64,000 bases of DNA from Pararhizobium sp. IMCC3301 (GCF_030758315.1 NZ_CP132336.1:3315001-3379000); one strand, 5' to 3'. Positions 9,081-18,058 are shown, counted from the first letter of the stretch. Notes: generated by a model from the letters alone, not told the origin. Made by a program: numbers and translations.

Positions 9081-10138
9081 GAGCAATTTTCGCTCTGACG
9101 GAATCGATACGGGGTTTTCAAATCGGTTGATCTTTGATTCAACATCGATGCTGGGCAAGGAGGCCAGCATCGATGACAGCACCTCTATCCAACGATCTTC
9201 GTCTTCGTGTTGTGCAGGCTATTGAAGCTGGTCTTTCGCGGCGGGCAGTTGCAGGCAGGTTTGATGTTTCCATCGCCTCTGCGGTGCGCTGGTATCAGCG
9301 CTTCAAGCGAACGGGCAGCGTTGAGCCGGATGCCATTGGCGGCGACCGGCACAGTCACCGTGCCGAGGCCCATGCAGCCACGGTGCTGGGATGGATCGAA
9401 GAGAACTGCGATATCACGCTGGTTGAGATTGCGGACCGGCTGGCTGCGCAAGGCCATGTTTTTGCTCCGGCCACGATCTGGCGCCTCTTGAGCCGTCACG
9501 ATTATACGGTCAAAAAAAGACCGCCCATGCTTCAGAACAGGAGCGTGCCGATGTGAAGACCGCCCGTGAGGCCTGGTTTGCAGATCAACTGGAGCTTGCA
9601 CCGGAGCGGCTGATCTTTCTGGATGAGTGCGGAACCAACACCAAGATGGCGCGCCTTTACGGCCGTTCCAAACGGGGCGAGCGCTGCCGGGCAGCCATTC
9701 CCCACGGCCATTGGAAGACAACGACACTGGTCGCAGGCCTCTCCACAGACGGTATCATCGCGCCCATGATCATGGACGGGGCCATGGATGGCGAGATGTT
9801 CTCAGCCTATATCAATACATTGTTGGCGCCGTGCCTGATGCCCGGCGACATCGTCATCATGGACAACCTGCCCGCCCACAAAGTTTGGGCCGCGCGTGAG
9901 GCCATCGAGGCTGTGGGCGCAACGCTGCTCTTCCTGCCGCCCTATTCGCCCGATTTCAATCCCATCGAGAAGGCCATCGCCCAGATCAAGGCGTTCCTCA
10001 AGAAAACCGCAGCCCGAACCAAACCCGAGCTCGATGCTGCTATCGCAAAAGCAATCGACGTCGTCACCCCGCAAAACGCCGAAAGCTATTTCCAAGCATG
10101 CGGATATCAAACTGATACAGTGTGAATGGATTCTGCTC
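9081..10138 (+). mobile_element. IS630-family insertion sequence
   Basis: The element lies between TA dinucleotides (9079-9080 and 10139-10140), the target duplication typical of IS630/Tc1-mariner elements. The ends share a short imperfect inverted repeat, GAGCAATTTTC on the left and, complemented, GAGCAGAATCC on the right. Rejoining the flanks without both IS elements gives CATACCAGC-TA-GCAGCGC. It encodes a transposase in two overlapping frames. Its left target duplication has been split by the adjacent IS5 element. Confidence 0.85.
9173..10125 (+). CDS. IS630-family transposase made by -1 frameshift
   Basis: The first frame (9173-9556) starts at ATG 9173 after AAGGAGG and encodes the helix-turn-helix part ([20 protein letters not shown]). 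The second frame (to 10125) carries the DDE core: [20 protein letters not shown], and [20 protein letters not shown]. The frames overlap, and a run of seven A followed by G at 9512-9519 lets the ribosome or RNA polymerase slip by -1, joining VKK to [13 protein letters not shown] without loss of homology. This arrangement is normal in the family, so the gene is probably functional rather than broken. The fused product would be about 317 aa. Confidence 0.88.
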
Positions 10139-10330
10139 TAGCAGCGCTTTCTGACGCGCCTTTATAATTTCCTGCTGTTTCTCGTTTTGATCGAGTTGCA
10201 AACGAGGTTTGGATAAAATCGAAATCTCTGAAACACCGGGGCTCCGCGCACCCCCCGATCCGACCGGGGCTTTGGAAGGACCCGCAGCGACGTCTCAATT
10301 TTGCGCCCAGAGGAGGAAGTAAGTGAGCCT

Positions 10331-10434
10331 GCGACAAGTGCGTCATGTCGTCCGGTTTATCGCCTATACGGGTACAAAACAGAAGGGGAAATACTCTCTA
10401 GGCGATAAACCGGAAGACTTGTCGCACTTGTCGC
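10331..10434. repeat. Long imperfect inverted repeat beside primase 3' end
   Basis: Two 36-nt arms (10331-10366 and 10399-10434) are inverted copies with three mismatches. The inner 15 nt (CCGGTTTATCGCCTA) are perfect, and the loop is 32 nt. The outer part contains the word GCGACAAGTG, which recurs in the last codons of the primase gene at 10478-10487. The structure starts just downstream of the primase stop on its strand. It could be a terminator-like hairpin or a replication or recombination site. The rest of the 10141-10454 gap shows nothing else. Confidence 0.7.
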
Positions 10435-10454
10435 AACTCAAGGAAATCAGTGAC

Positions 10455-12773
10455 TTACAGAACATCGAAATCACCCACTTGTCGCAAGGCCACCCGCAGC
10501 CCACGGTAGCCACGCCCCCGAATTCCGCTAGTGTCCTTGATCGCCTCAAAACCACGCTGCGAAAGCGTCTCTGGAAAACTGCGCTTCCGTGTTCCGGGGG
10601 CTTCGCCGTTCTCATAGGCGTAGGCGCTCCAGGAATCCCAGAGATTCCCTGTCGTGTCCGCTTCATGCTTCCCGGTGATGCAGCATTCCTCAATCCACTG
10701 GGCAAAAATGTCCTGTTCCGCAAAGTAGGCGTCTGTCGCTCGCCGTGCGACTTCTGGGCGGATCAGCCCGTTAGCCTGCCAGTCCAGGCAACCCTGGATC
10801 ATCCATGACAGGATTCCCGGCCACTCCTCGCGAAGTTTGGCAGGCAAATTCGCGTCCTTCGATTTGGGGGGATGATCGAACGGCAGAATGATGAACCGCC
10901 GCTTCACGGCTTCATCCACACTGGTCAATGTCGGGGCGTTGTTCCCCACGATCACCAGCTTCATTTGTGGCGTAAATTCAAAAGAGTTCTGGCGCATGAA
11001 TCGCGCCGTAATCTTGTCCCCGCCCGTCAGCGACTTGATCCGGTTTTCTGCCCAGGCCCGCCCCTTCTCTGTCTCGGACGCCCAGGCCAACCGCGCGCCA
11101 TCAAGTCGGGCAATCTCTTCGGGGTGCGCGTCGTGCTTTGCCGCCGTCAGGGTTGAGGTCGCCACGTTGATCGCATATTCGCCCAGGATGTCAGAAAGGG
11201 TGTTGATCGCTGTCGATTTGCCGGAACCGCCTGGGCCATAGACGAACACCAGCGCGTGTTCCTTCGTCATGCCGGTCAGGGAATAGCCGCCCCACATGCG
11301 AAGGAAGCGGACGGCTTCAGCGTCGCCGCCCAAGGCTTCGTCCAGGAAGGCCAGCCAACGCGGGCAGTCCCGCGCCGGGTCGAACCGTTCCAGGGGGACG
11401 GGCGCGCTGGCGGTAAGGCGGGACACATGATCCGCCGGATCGCCGGGACGCAAGTTGCCCGTCAGAAGATCGACGGTCCCGCTGGGCGTCCCAAGAAGCC
11501 ACGGATCGCGATTCCAGTCCACTGCTGTGGCCACGAATTCCCGAACCGTCCGCGCGCCCCGCTCAATGGCTTCCCAGACGTGGACCTTGCGAAGTGGCTT
11601 CGCCGCCGGGTTGTCTTCGGCCATGTCCGTTGCCAGCTTGCGGGCGTAGTGGTGGGCCAGCTTCGTCTCCTCACGCCGCCAGGAATTGCCGTCGAACCGG
11701 AACCAAGTCCCCGCCGCGTGATCGAACCGCAATTCGTCCTTATAGGCCGTCGTGAAGGCTCGGATCACGCCGTCTTCGTCCAATTCGAAGTTCACGTCTC
11801 CCGTGGCACGCGCGCCGCCCAGAACAGCCTCTATGTCGTCGTCATAGACCGCTTGGGCGTCATCCAGTCTGTCGAACAGATCAATGATTTCCGCGCCTTC
11901 CCCAGATATCCGCGCGAGGGCGTTTCGAAGTGTCCGGTTCTGTTGTCTGTCGCCCGCGCGGGTCCACCATGCGCCCGCGTCGCCGTCGTCTTCAGCAATG
12001 GCGTCGCGCGCTTCCTCTTCGGACTTGCCTTCGCGGAATCGGTCGCAGAGGAATTTGAAGCCGACGCCAGAGCCCGACTCGTCACCACCCTTGGGGCCAC
12101 GCTTGCCCGCGCGCCGCTTGAACGCGGGGCCATGGTCCCGCACCAGCCACTCCAGATCGGCGCGCGTCACGGGGCAGATGGTTGACACGTCGCCGACACG
12201 ATCTTCCGTCACAGTGAAATACCGCCCACCCAAGAACAACGCGATTTCGGTATGGCCACCCAAGGAGAATTCAGCACCGCCTTTCGGCGTCACCAGCCCC
12301 GCGTCCTGCAAGGCGGCCATGTCCGACTCTCGGCAAAGGAACAGGATGTGGAGTCCCGTGCCGCTGGGGGACAGTTCGGCGTAGCTGGCGAAGCGGTTGA
12401 CAACGGCGGACGCCCAAGGGGCAAGCGCGTCGGTGTCGGTGTCGAGGCAACCGTCCAGATCGACGCCACAAAGCCGCCAACCTTCCTCCTGGGCGAGCGG
12501 GCCGAACATGACGCCAACGCCCGCCGAGCGGCCATCCGCGAGCTTCTGGGCGCGCCCTTGCGCCGCCTTGTGCGGCCCCCAGGTTTCCGGGCTATCGGAC
12601 TTCGCCATTCGACCCGTCCGGGGCGTATAAGGGACCTTTGAAGGTTTGTCCCTGCCACGCCGCAATTCGTCCCGCCATGCGACCCAGATTGGGGTTCCCT
12701 TCAGGTCGTCGAGGGTGAAGGCAGGCTTGCCACGGGCCTTCATTTTGTGGTATCGAGATACCGCGATGGTCAT
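10455..12773 (-). CDS. Phage/plasmid primase-helicase (P4 alpha / D5 type)
   Basis: This 772-aa two-part protein has an N-terminal primase-polymerase-like region (WRLCGVDLDGCLD, YAELSPSGTGLHI, FLGGRYFTVT) and a C-terminal D5-type SF3 helicase with Walker A YGPGGSGKSTAINTL, a downstream WASETEKGRAWAE, and the sensor region KLVIVGNNAPTL. It would start replication of an integrated phage, satellite or plasmid. The ATG at 12773 is preceded by AAGGAA, so the 66-residue upstream extension of the frame is probably not used. It is the last gene before the putative attachment site at 13007-13025. No integrase or phage structural gene is visible nearby. Confidence 0.9.
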   Translation of the reverse strand: MTIAVSRYHKMKARGKPAFTLDDLKGTPIWVAWRDELRRGRDKPSKVPYTPRTGRMAKSDSPETWGPHKAAQGRAQKLADGRSAGVGVMFGPLAQEEGWRLCGVDLDGCLDTDTDALAPWASAVVNRFASYAELSPSGTGLHILFLCRESDMAALQDAGLVTPKGGAEFSLGGHTEIALFLGGRYFTVTEDRVGDVSTICPVTRADLEWLVRDHGPAFKRRAGKRGPKGGDESGSGVGFKFLCDRFREGKSEEEARDAIAEDDGDAGAWWTRAGDRQQNRTLRNALARISGEGAEIIDLFDRLDDAQAVYDDDIEAVLGGARATGDVNFELDEDGVIRAFTTAYKDELRFDHAAGTWFRFDGNSWRREETKLAHHYARKLATDMAEDNPAAKPLRKVHVWEAIERGARTVREFVATAVDWNRDPWLLGTPSGTVDLLTGNLRPGDPADHVSRLTASAPVPLERFDPARDCPRWLAFLDEALGGDAEAVRFLRMWGGYSLTGMTKEHALVFVYGPGGSGKSTAINTLSDILGEYAINVATSTLTAAKHDAHPEEIARLDGARLAWASETEKGRAWAENRIKSLTGGDKITARFMRQNSFEFTPQMKLVIVGNNAPTLTSVDEAVKRRFIILPFDHPPKSKDANLPAKLREEWPGILSWMIQGCLDWQANGLIRPEVARRATDAYFAEQDIFAQWIEECCITGKHEADTTGNLWDSWSAYAYENGEAPGTRKRSFPETLSQRGFEAIKDTSGIRGRGYRGLRVALRQVGDFDVL

Positions 12774-13006
12774 TCGTATGTTCCTTAGCTGGTGATTTGC
12801 ACAAGTTCCCGGTTCGCAACGCCGCCGTCCCGGATACCCCCTGGGCGGTGGTTTCCGTTTCAGCGTGGAAAGGTAGGGTGATGGTCCTCCGCAAGCGGAG
12901 GAGAGGGCATTTTCGGTGGGACATTTTCCCCGAAAAACCCTGATAATTCGTGGGACTTTTGAGTGTCCCACTTTCTGTTAACTAGCTGATATATAGCGGT
13001 TTCTGT

Positions 13007-13025
13007 ATTCCGCCCCCGGGCACCA
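13007..13025 (+). other. Putative att site: tRNA 3'-end remnant bounding the left island
   Basis: ATTCCGCCCCCGGGCACCA has the layout of a tRNA 3' end: last T-loop bases ATT, a T-stem strand CCGCC (13010-13014), a 7-nt acceptor strand CCCGGGC (13015-13021), a discriminator A and CCA. The bases upstream do not continue as a tRNA, so only the 3' end is present, as left by integrases that cross over in the T-loop. The intact tRNA would then lie left of the window, with its 3' end pointing toward the island. Gene character changes here from mobile to ordinary chromosomal. The 12774-13209 gap also holds an inverted GTGGGAC/GTCCCAC pair (12950-12971). Confidence 0.5.
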
Positions 13026-13209
13026 TTTTCAAATCAAATACTTAGCTTGAAATCTGCGTGTTGTGTTTGACCATTCGCAACCGGGCGGCAGCATATTCAT
13101 TCGGTGCGCCAGATCTGGTCGCATTCCATCTACTGACTCGCAAAGACTGTTCCGCAGCAGTCTGAAATCGTATAGTCCTTCTCACAGTTTCAAATTCTGG
13201 TTGATTACT

Positions 13210-14511
13210 ATGACCCAATCAAATCAGGCGGATACGTTGCGGGATATCCTGTCCAAGACAGAGCGCCTGCCAACATATTTGTTGGATGCTTACCAGAACC
13301 GCTCACTGGAAATCATGCTGCGTCACGCACATGAAAACACGAGCTTTTATCGGGATCGCCTTGCTTGCCTATTTGATGAAATGGGTGACATCAATCTGGA
13401 TGCACTGCAAAAGGTGCCGATTCTCACCCGGTCTGAAATCCAGGCCGAACCTCACCATCTTTACGCAGATGAAGTGCCAGAGAATTCAGGCATCAAGGTT
13501 GATTCATACACATCCGGATCGACCGGCCAGCCGCTGAAAATGCGCTACAGCAGCATCAACGGCGAGGTCGCTCGCGCGATCCATCTGCGGACCTGCATCT
13601 GGAACGGCATAGATTTCGACAAGAAATTGGCTGAGATTACCAGCTCGGCAATTGCGGATGTGCTCGAGCAACCTGATCAGAGCAGGAGCAAATGGAATCC
13701 CTGGGGAACTGGAGATCATTTTTTCCTTAGCTTGAAAACCTCCAGTTTGGACGACCAGTTGCAATGGCTTTCACGGATTAACGCCACTTATCTGAAGGGA
13801 TTTCCGACAGTCTGTTGCACCATTCTTCAGGAAGCCGACCGGCAGGGCATAAAGCTCAATCTTGAAAAAGTTTTCACCAGTGGCGAACTGGTGCCTGATC
13901 TTATGCGGGAGGCAAAGCCGGAGCATTGGCCGGATGTGGTCGATATTTATGGAACCACGGAAACCGGAATAATCTGCAGCCAGTGCAAGTACGGAACGTA
14001 TCATGTTCACCGGGAAAATGTATTTTTGGAAATTCTTGATGATGCCGGCAATCCAACTGCCACCGGTGAAATCGGTCATGTTGTCGTGACGGCGCTTTAT
14101 AATTTCGCAATGCCATTCATTCGATATGCTATCGGCGACTTTGCGGTCGCTGGTGATGATCAATGCGCCTGTGGCATTTCCCTGCCAACTGTTCAACGCA
14201 TTGTCGGGCGCGAGCGAAATTATTTCAGGTTTCCGGATAACCACCATTTCTGGCCATTTGCTCAGTCAAGCCAGATCAGGAAATATGTCCCGAACCGATT
14301 TCGCCAGATTGCTCAGGTTTCAGATTATGGAATTGAATTTCGCTACACACCGGAGGCGGAAGACCAATTCGAAGATCCTGCCGGTTTGCAGCGCTATCTG
14401 GCCGAATGCCTGCATCCGGATATTCAGCTTGAGCTCGTCAGAGTCCCCATCCCGGTTCGAACACGCGGCGAAAAACACCTGGAATATATCTGCGAACTGA
14501 AACGGATTTAG
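13210..14511 (+). CDS. PaaK/CapK-like adenylate-forming enzyme
   Basis: This 433-aa protein resembles phenylacetate-CoA-ligase-like members of the ANL superfamily, which activate a carboxylic acid as an acyl-adenylate. It has an N-terminal helical region (LEIMLRHAHENTSFYRDRL), the phosphate-binding loop SYTSGSTGQPLKMRY, the adenine-site motif DIYGTTETG, and the hinge region RYAIGDFAVAG. Cysteines around QCKYGTYHVH and DDQCACGISLP recall the zinc-binding cysteines of PaaK. The ATG at 13210 is chosen by homology; the open frame extends further upstream. The substrate is unknown. No thioesterase, acyl carrier or phenylacetate genes are nearby; an amino-acid or polysaccharide-tailoring role is possible. 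Confidence 0.75.
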   Translation: MTQSNQADTLRDILSKTERLPTYLLDAYQNRSLEIMLRHAHENTSFYRDRLACLFDEMGDINLDALQKVPILTRSEIQAEPHHLYADEVPENSGIKVDSYTSGSTGQPLKMRYSSINGEVARAIHLRTCIWNGIDFDKKLAEITSSAIADVLEQPDQSRSKWNPWGTGDHFFLSLKTSSLDDQLQWLSRINATYLKGFPTVCCTILQEADRQGIKLNLEKVFTSGELVPDLMREAKPEHWPDVVDIYGTTETGIICSQCKYGTYHVHRENVFLEILDDAGNPTATGEIGHVVVTALYNFAMPFIRYAIGDFAVAGDDQCACGISLPTVQRIVGRERNYFRFPDNHHFWPFAQSSQIRKYVPNRFRQIAQVSDYGIEFRYTPEAEDQFEDPAGLQRYLAECLHPDIQLELVRVPIPVRTRGEKHLEYICELKRI

Positions 14512-14558
14512 GCCTTATCCATTTGATGTGATTTCAGAGCAGACGACCGCGATTGCGC

Positions 14559-15371
14559 CTAGCCGATTTCTGGCTTGACAGTGTTTTTGCTCGGCTCAAT
14601 TGATTGAAGCAAATTTGGCGGGATCGCTGACTCAATTGGATCGTCTTCACGATGGCGGGCTTTTAGAGGCTTGTCGGATCCCAGATACAGCCTGACACCG
14701 CCAAACACTCCGTAGTCACCATCTTCGTCAACGATGCCGTCTGCGTAGAATGCAAGATTTGAAAGACCGGCAAACTCTGGCAGGATTTCAAATCCGGCAA
14801 CGCCGTAGCTCTTGTCGAGTTGATAGCGATAACCGGCATAAAGCCGCAAATCATCTATCGGATAAAACGAAAGCGTCGACCCGGCCAAAACACCGTCTGA
14901 ATCGCCAAATTCAGCTCCAATCAAACCGCTGATTGTGACGTTATCAAAGTAATATTCAGCTTCAACTGCTGCATTACCAATATCTTCGTATGCACCCCAT
15001 TCAACATGGGTGTAGGATCCGTACAATCCCACCAATCCAAAATCGGGATTACGCCAGAACAGGTGCCCACCAACGCCGCCAGAAACCTCGTCGCCATCGC
15101 GCAAAGCACCCATTGCATCCAGCTGCACACCGTACCGATGTCCAATTGGAGCCGTCACGGAGCCCGACAGAACAGACAGGAAATCATCGTCCAACACGCC
15201 AAATGCGGCGGCGACTTTCGCATTGATTGCCGAAACAGCGGGCTTGTCCCCGTATGCTGCTTCTGGTGAAGAGACTTCCAAATAGGTTAAATCAGCCGCA
15301 TACACGGAACTGACTCCTGCGGAAAGTATGACGATCAAAGCCGTGGAATTCAGTAGATGGTTGCGTTTCAT
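14559..15371 (-). CDS. Putative outer-membrane beta-barrel protein
   Basis: ATG 15371 follows GGGAGAA and opens a clear signal peptide (STALIVILSAGVSSVYA, cut before ADLTYLE). The mature protein has alternating, glycine- and aromatic-rich strands (YGVQLDAMGALRDGDEVSGG, LVGLYGSYTHVEWGAY, DLRLYAGYRYQLDKSY), the pattern of a small beta-barrel. A charged, proline-containing tail of about 35 residues follows the last strand, so the C-terminus is not the usual terminal aromatic. It is divergent from the small peptide gene at 15456 and convergent with the ligase gene. Barrel nature is inferred from pattern. Confidence 0.6.
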   Translation of the reverse strand: MKRNHLLNSTALIVILSAGVSSVYAADLTYLEVSSPEAAYGDKPAVSAINAKVAAAFGVLDDDFLSVLSGSVTAPIGHRYGVQLDAMGALRDGDEVSGGVGGHLFWRNPDFGLVGLYGSYTHVEWGAYEDIGNAAVEAEYYFDNVTISGLIGAEFGDSDGVLAGSTLSFYPIDDLRLYAGYRYQLDKSYGVAGFEILPEFAGLSNLAFYADGIVDEDGDYGVFGGVRLYLGSDKPLKARHREDDPIESAIPPNLLQSIEPSKNTVKPEIG

Positions 15372-15455
15372 AGTGTTCTCCCAGTATTGAGTCTTCAGTA
15401 CATTATTGACGTTCCGATGAAAAGCGGTTCTTAGTGTTGCAACGAGGAGAAAGTT

Positions 15456-15569
15456 ATGTCGAAAATCATTCTTGATAATCAAAAGTTGCTGGGCACCGAC
15501 CGCGACGGGCGCCAGGTTGGCTCAGAAAAAGTCGGCGAGCCTAAAGGCAAGATCGATCAGCAGAAGTAA
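15456..15569 (+). CDS. 37-aa peptide, candidate RiPP precursor
   Basis: ATG 15456 has a strong ribosome site, ACGAGGAGAAAG, and encodes a very hydrophilic 37-residue peptide. It begins MSKIILDNQKLLGTDRDG and ends with a lysine/glycine/glutamate-rich part finishing KGKIDQQK. It has no cysteine and no signal sequence. It lies 106 bp upstream of, and on the same strand as, an HExxH peptide-hydroxylase-like gene. In such gene pairs a short, well-translated ORF is usually the modified substrate; that is inference here. Candidate modified residues are the Asp, Asn, Gln and Lys side chains. It is divergent from the outer-membrane protein gene. Confidence 0.55.
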   Translation: MSKIILDNQKLLGTDRDGRQVGSEKVGEPKGKIDQQK

Positions 15570-15675
15570 GAACACAACTTTTTCGTGTTGTGCAGTTGCC
15601 ATTCGAAATGATGCCATTGGCTGATTTGCAGGCCTCTTGCCGCGCTTGTAACTGCCGGCAACCAGTTGGGCTGAT

Positions 15676-16659
15676 TTGTTTAATCCGACCGCTAATTCCA
15701 GCAAACGCCTGATTCAGCGCATGAGCGGCGCGCTTGCGTTGAGCCTGGATCATATTTTCGAACAATCTGAACACAGCCTGGATATCGGCCAGCGTGCAAA
15801 AGAAATCCTGCTGTCCCGACTTCACAATGGGAGTCGGGAGAGTCCCGCACTCTATGCCCTCCATTTTCTTCTGATAAACCAGATCAGGCGAGACTCTCTG
15901 ACGTCTGCGCAAGCCACTATCAACCGGATCTTGTCGCTCTCCCCCGCAGATATCGGGACAGTATCGATACAGCTTGGCGCACCAGAGGCTCACGCTGACC
16001 TCGTGGTCATTCTACCGTTTCTCGCAGAGGGAGAGGATGCCCGATTTTCATTTGTCGAGCCATCTGCCAGGCAAGCAGAACTGGCACTGCAGCAAATTGA
16101 CGAAGCCCTTCAAATGCTGCGCGTCGGCGCTTTCCCTTTCCATTCCGAAATTGGTGAAATCGTTCCATGGATTGTTGTCGCGGCCGGAAAACCTACCGAA
16201 ATCAACGAGGACCCGGAATCATCATTTGGCGGTGCTTCGGCCCTGCGCGCTTTTGGAGCCGTTCTGCAGAATGCCGACTTGCAAGACAGTGTGTTTGATC
16301 GTGCACTGTCATTGGTGCATGAAACATCGCACCATGTTTTGTTTGCACACTCCCCGAAAGATGGTGTTGTTACCAATCCCCCAACAGAGCTCTATTCGTC
16401 GCCATTGAGAACTGACCCAAGGCCCATGGAAGGCATTCATCATGCCACTTTTGTCCTTGCGCGCATGGCATTGGTTGCAAGGCAATTGCTGGAGTCTGGA
16501 CTATTAAGCAAGCAGGATAATGAATTGGCACGCGAGACCATCGCCGATTCTCGCACCCTGTTTGCAGATGGGCTCGAAACACTTGATCAATATGCAAATT
16601 ACACGCCATTGGGTTCGCAGGCGATAGACGAAGCGCGTGCTTTCATGGCCTCGCTTTAG
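15676..16659 (+). CDS. HExxH-motif peptide-modifying enzyme (putative peptide beta-hydroxylase)
   Basis: The C-terminal third has HETSHH with metal-binding histidines near residues 215 and 219, then SSPLRTDPRPMEGIHHATFV, whose histidine near 254-255 would complete the site. This combination (HExxH, then a PLR-x-DPRP block, then GIxHA) is that of the HExxH-motif domain of RiPP clusters, recently described as 2-oxoglutarate-dependent peptide hydroxylases rather than proteases. The helical N-terminal 200 residues fit the family. The start is uncertain: TTG 15676 is the first usual codon, ATG 15721 is alternative, and the frame is open back to a TAA at 15649 with protein-like residues (LPATSWADLF). 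No strong ribosome site is seen, so coupling to the peptide gene is possible. Confidence 0.7.
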   Translation: MFNPTANSSKRLIQRMSGALALSLDHIFEQSEHSLDIGQRAKEILLSRLHNGSRESPALYALHFLLINQIRRDSLTSAQATINRILSLSPADIGTVSIQLGAPEAHADLVVILPFLAEGEDARFSFVEPSARQAELALQQIDEALQMLRVGAFPFHSEIGEIVPWIVVAAGKPTEINEDPESSFGGASALRAFGAVLQNADLQDSVFDRALSLVHETSHHVLFAHSPKDGVVTNPPTELYSSPLRTDPRPMEGIHHATFVLARMALVARQLLESGLLSKQDNELARETIADSRTLFADGLETLDQYANYTPLGSQAIDEARAFMASL

Positions 16660-16960
16660 AAACAAGACTGGCATCTAGTCGAAATTAAAACAGTGGCTTA
16701 TAATTCTCGAAAAATTCGGCTTCTTCGCTGATTGCTAAAAATACAATGACTTATGGGATTCGCGCCAGAGACCTGGCATAGATCTGCTTCCATAGTAGCT
16801 GCGCAAAATTCACCGTTGTGGCGGTTCACCCTTGCGAGACAGGACCAGATGGCGGACTGTAACGCAATCCGGTTACATGGGCCGATAAAAAGCGTGTTGT
16901 GCATCACATTTGGACTCGCTAAAGACCGCTCTCAATTGTTTGAGGAATTGGAATCTGGCG

Positions 16961-18058
16961 ATGGTGCCTGTGAAACATCCGGACGAGCAGCTTCGGCTTA
17001 ACTCGCTTCGGTCCTACAACATACTGGATACGGCCGCTGATACTGATTTCACGGAAATCGTCGAGCTGGCGGCGGCCATTTGTGAAACCCCGGTTTCGCT
17101 GATCAGCTTTGTCGATAGTGACCGGCAATGGTTCAAGGCGCGGGTAGGCTTCCCCGAAAGTGAGACGGGTCTGGATCGATCCGTATGCGCCCACGCCCTT
17201 CTGGAAGGTGACTATCTGGAGATCAACGACATGGGCTCTGATCCAAGAACTTCTGACAACCCACTGCATACTGGCGATGTCGGGGTGAATTTTTACGCCG
17301 GCGCTGTTCTGGTTGCGCCCGACGGCATGCCATTGGGTACTTTATGTGTTCTTGATACAAAGCCGCGGGAATTAACGCCGGTGCAAAAGCAGGCGTTGAT
17401 GGTTTTGTCAAAACAGGTGGTGAAACAGCTGGAGCTGCGCAAAAGATTGCAAATTGAAGTCTCCTTGCGCCAGGAGATTGACCACCGGGTCAAGAATTCG
17501 CTTCAGACCATAGCGTCGATCCTGAGAGTATCGACACGACAGGTAACGGATGAAGCGGCCATTGAAATTCTGCAACTGGTGGAGCGCAGGTTAAACTCGG
17601 TTGCGGCCCTGCACGTGGAACTCATGGGCAAGGATGAAAATTCCGGTGTTGATGCGGGGCATTATTTACGCCGCGTGCAGGATCTGTTGCAACAGGTAAT
17701 GCCTGACAATATCTCGATGTCGATCGATTATGTTGACTGCGCTCTGGAGCAAAGCAAAGCCTCTGCGATTGGCATGATCGTAAGTGAATTTGTCGCAAAC
17801 TCGGTTAAACACGCATTTCCCGATGGCGCGTCCGGAGAAATTCAGATCGCGCTCACGCAAACGTCGAACGACCATCTGTTGCTGACCTGTCGTGACAACG
17901 GAACCGGTCGTGCACTCCCATCGCAGACACCTGATCTCTCTTCTGGGCTGGGCAAGCAAATCATGTCATCGGCAGCCATTCAGCTGGGCGGAAATCTTCA
18001 GGAAGACTTTCACGCCAGTGGAACCGCCTTGACAGTCGAGTTCAAAAACCGGCGTTGA
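16961..18058 (+). CDS. GAF-domain sensor histidine kinase (HisKA_2/HWE type)
   Basis: This 365-aa soluble kinase has an N-terminal GAF domain (SLISFVDSDRQWFKARVGF, GMPLGTLCVLDTKPRELT, residues about 20-165), a HisKA_2 dimerisation helix with the phospho-accepting histidine in EIDHRVKNSLQTIASIL, and an HATPase domain (EFVANSVKHAFPDG, DNGTGRALP, GLGKQIM). Kinases of this group in alphaproteobacteria often feed light, redox or general-stress responses. No response regulator or sigma factor lies beside it, so it is an orphan here. ATG 16961 is chosen because homology begins there; a TTG at 16910 would add 17 residues. The 16660-16960 gap shows no gene. Confidence 0.85.
   Translation: MVPVKHPDEQLRLNSLRSYNILDTAADTDFTEIVELAAAICETPVSLISFVDSDRQWFKARVGFPESETGLDRSVCAHALLEGDYLEINDMGSDPRTSDNPLHTGDVGVNFYAGAVLVAPDGMPLGTLCVLDTKPRELTPVQKQALMVLSKQVVKQLELRKRLQIEVSLRQEIDHRVKNSLQTIASILRVSTRQVTDEAAIEILQLVERRLNSVAALHVELMGKDENSGVDAGHYLRRVQDLLQQVMPDNISMSIDYVDCALEQSKASAIGMIVSEFVANSVKHAFPDGASGEIQIALTQTSNDHLLLTCRDNGTGRALPSQTPDLSSGLGKQIMSSAAIQLGGNLQEDFHASGTALTVEFKNRR

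Noticed and set aside
10323-10808. Plus-strand frame with AGGAGG before GTG 10323, overlapping the primase 3' end
   Set aside because: The ribosome site is good, but the frame runs through the inverted repeat and then antisense to conserved primase codons; its residues past about 45 look like shadow coding.
15570-15600. CACAAC/GTTGTG hairpin after the 37-aa gene as a terminator
   Set aside because: The T-run is in the loop rather than after the stem, so a rho-independent terminator is not supported.
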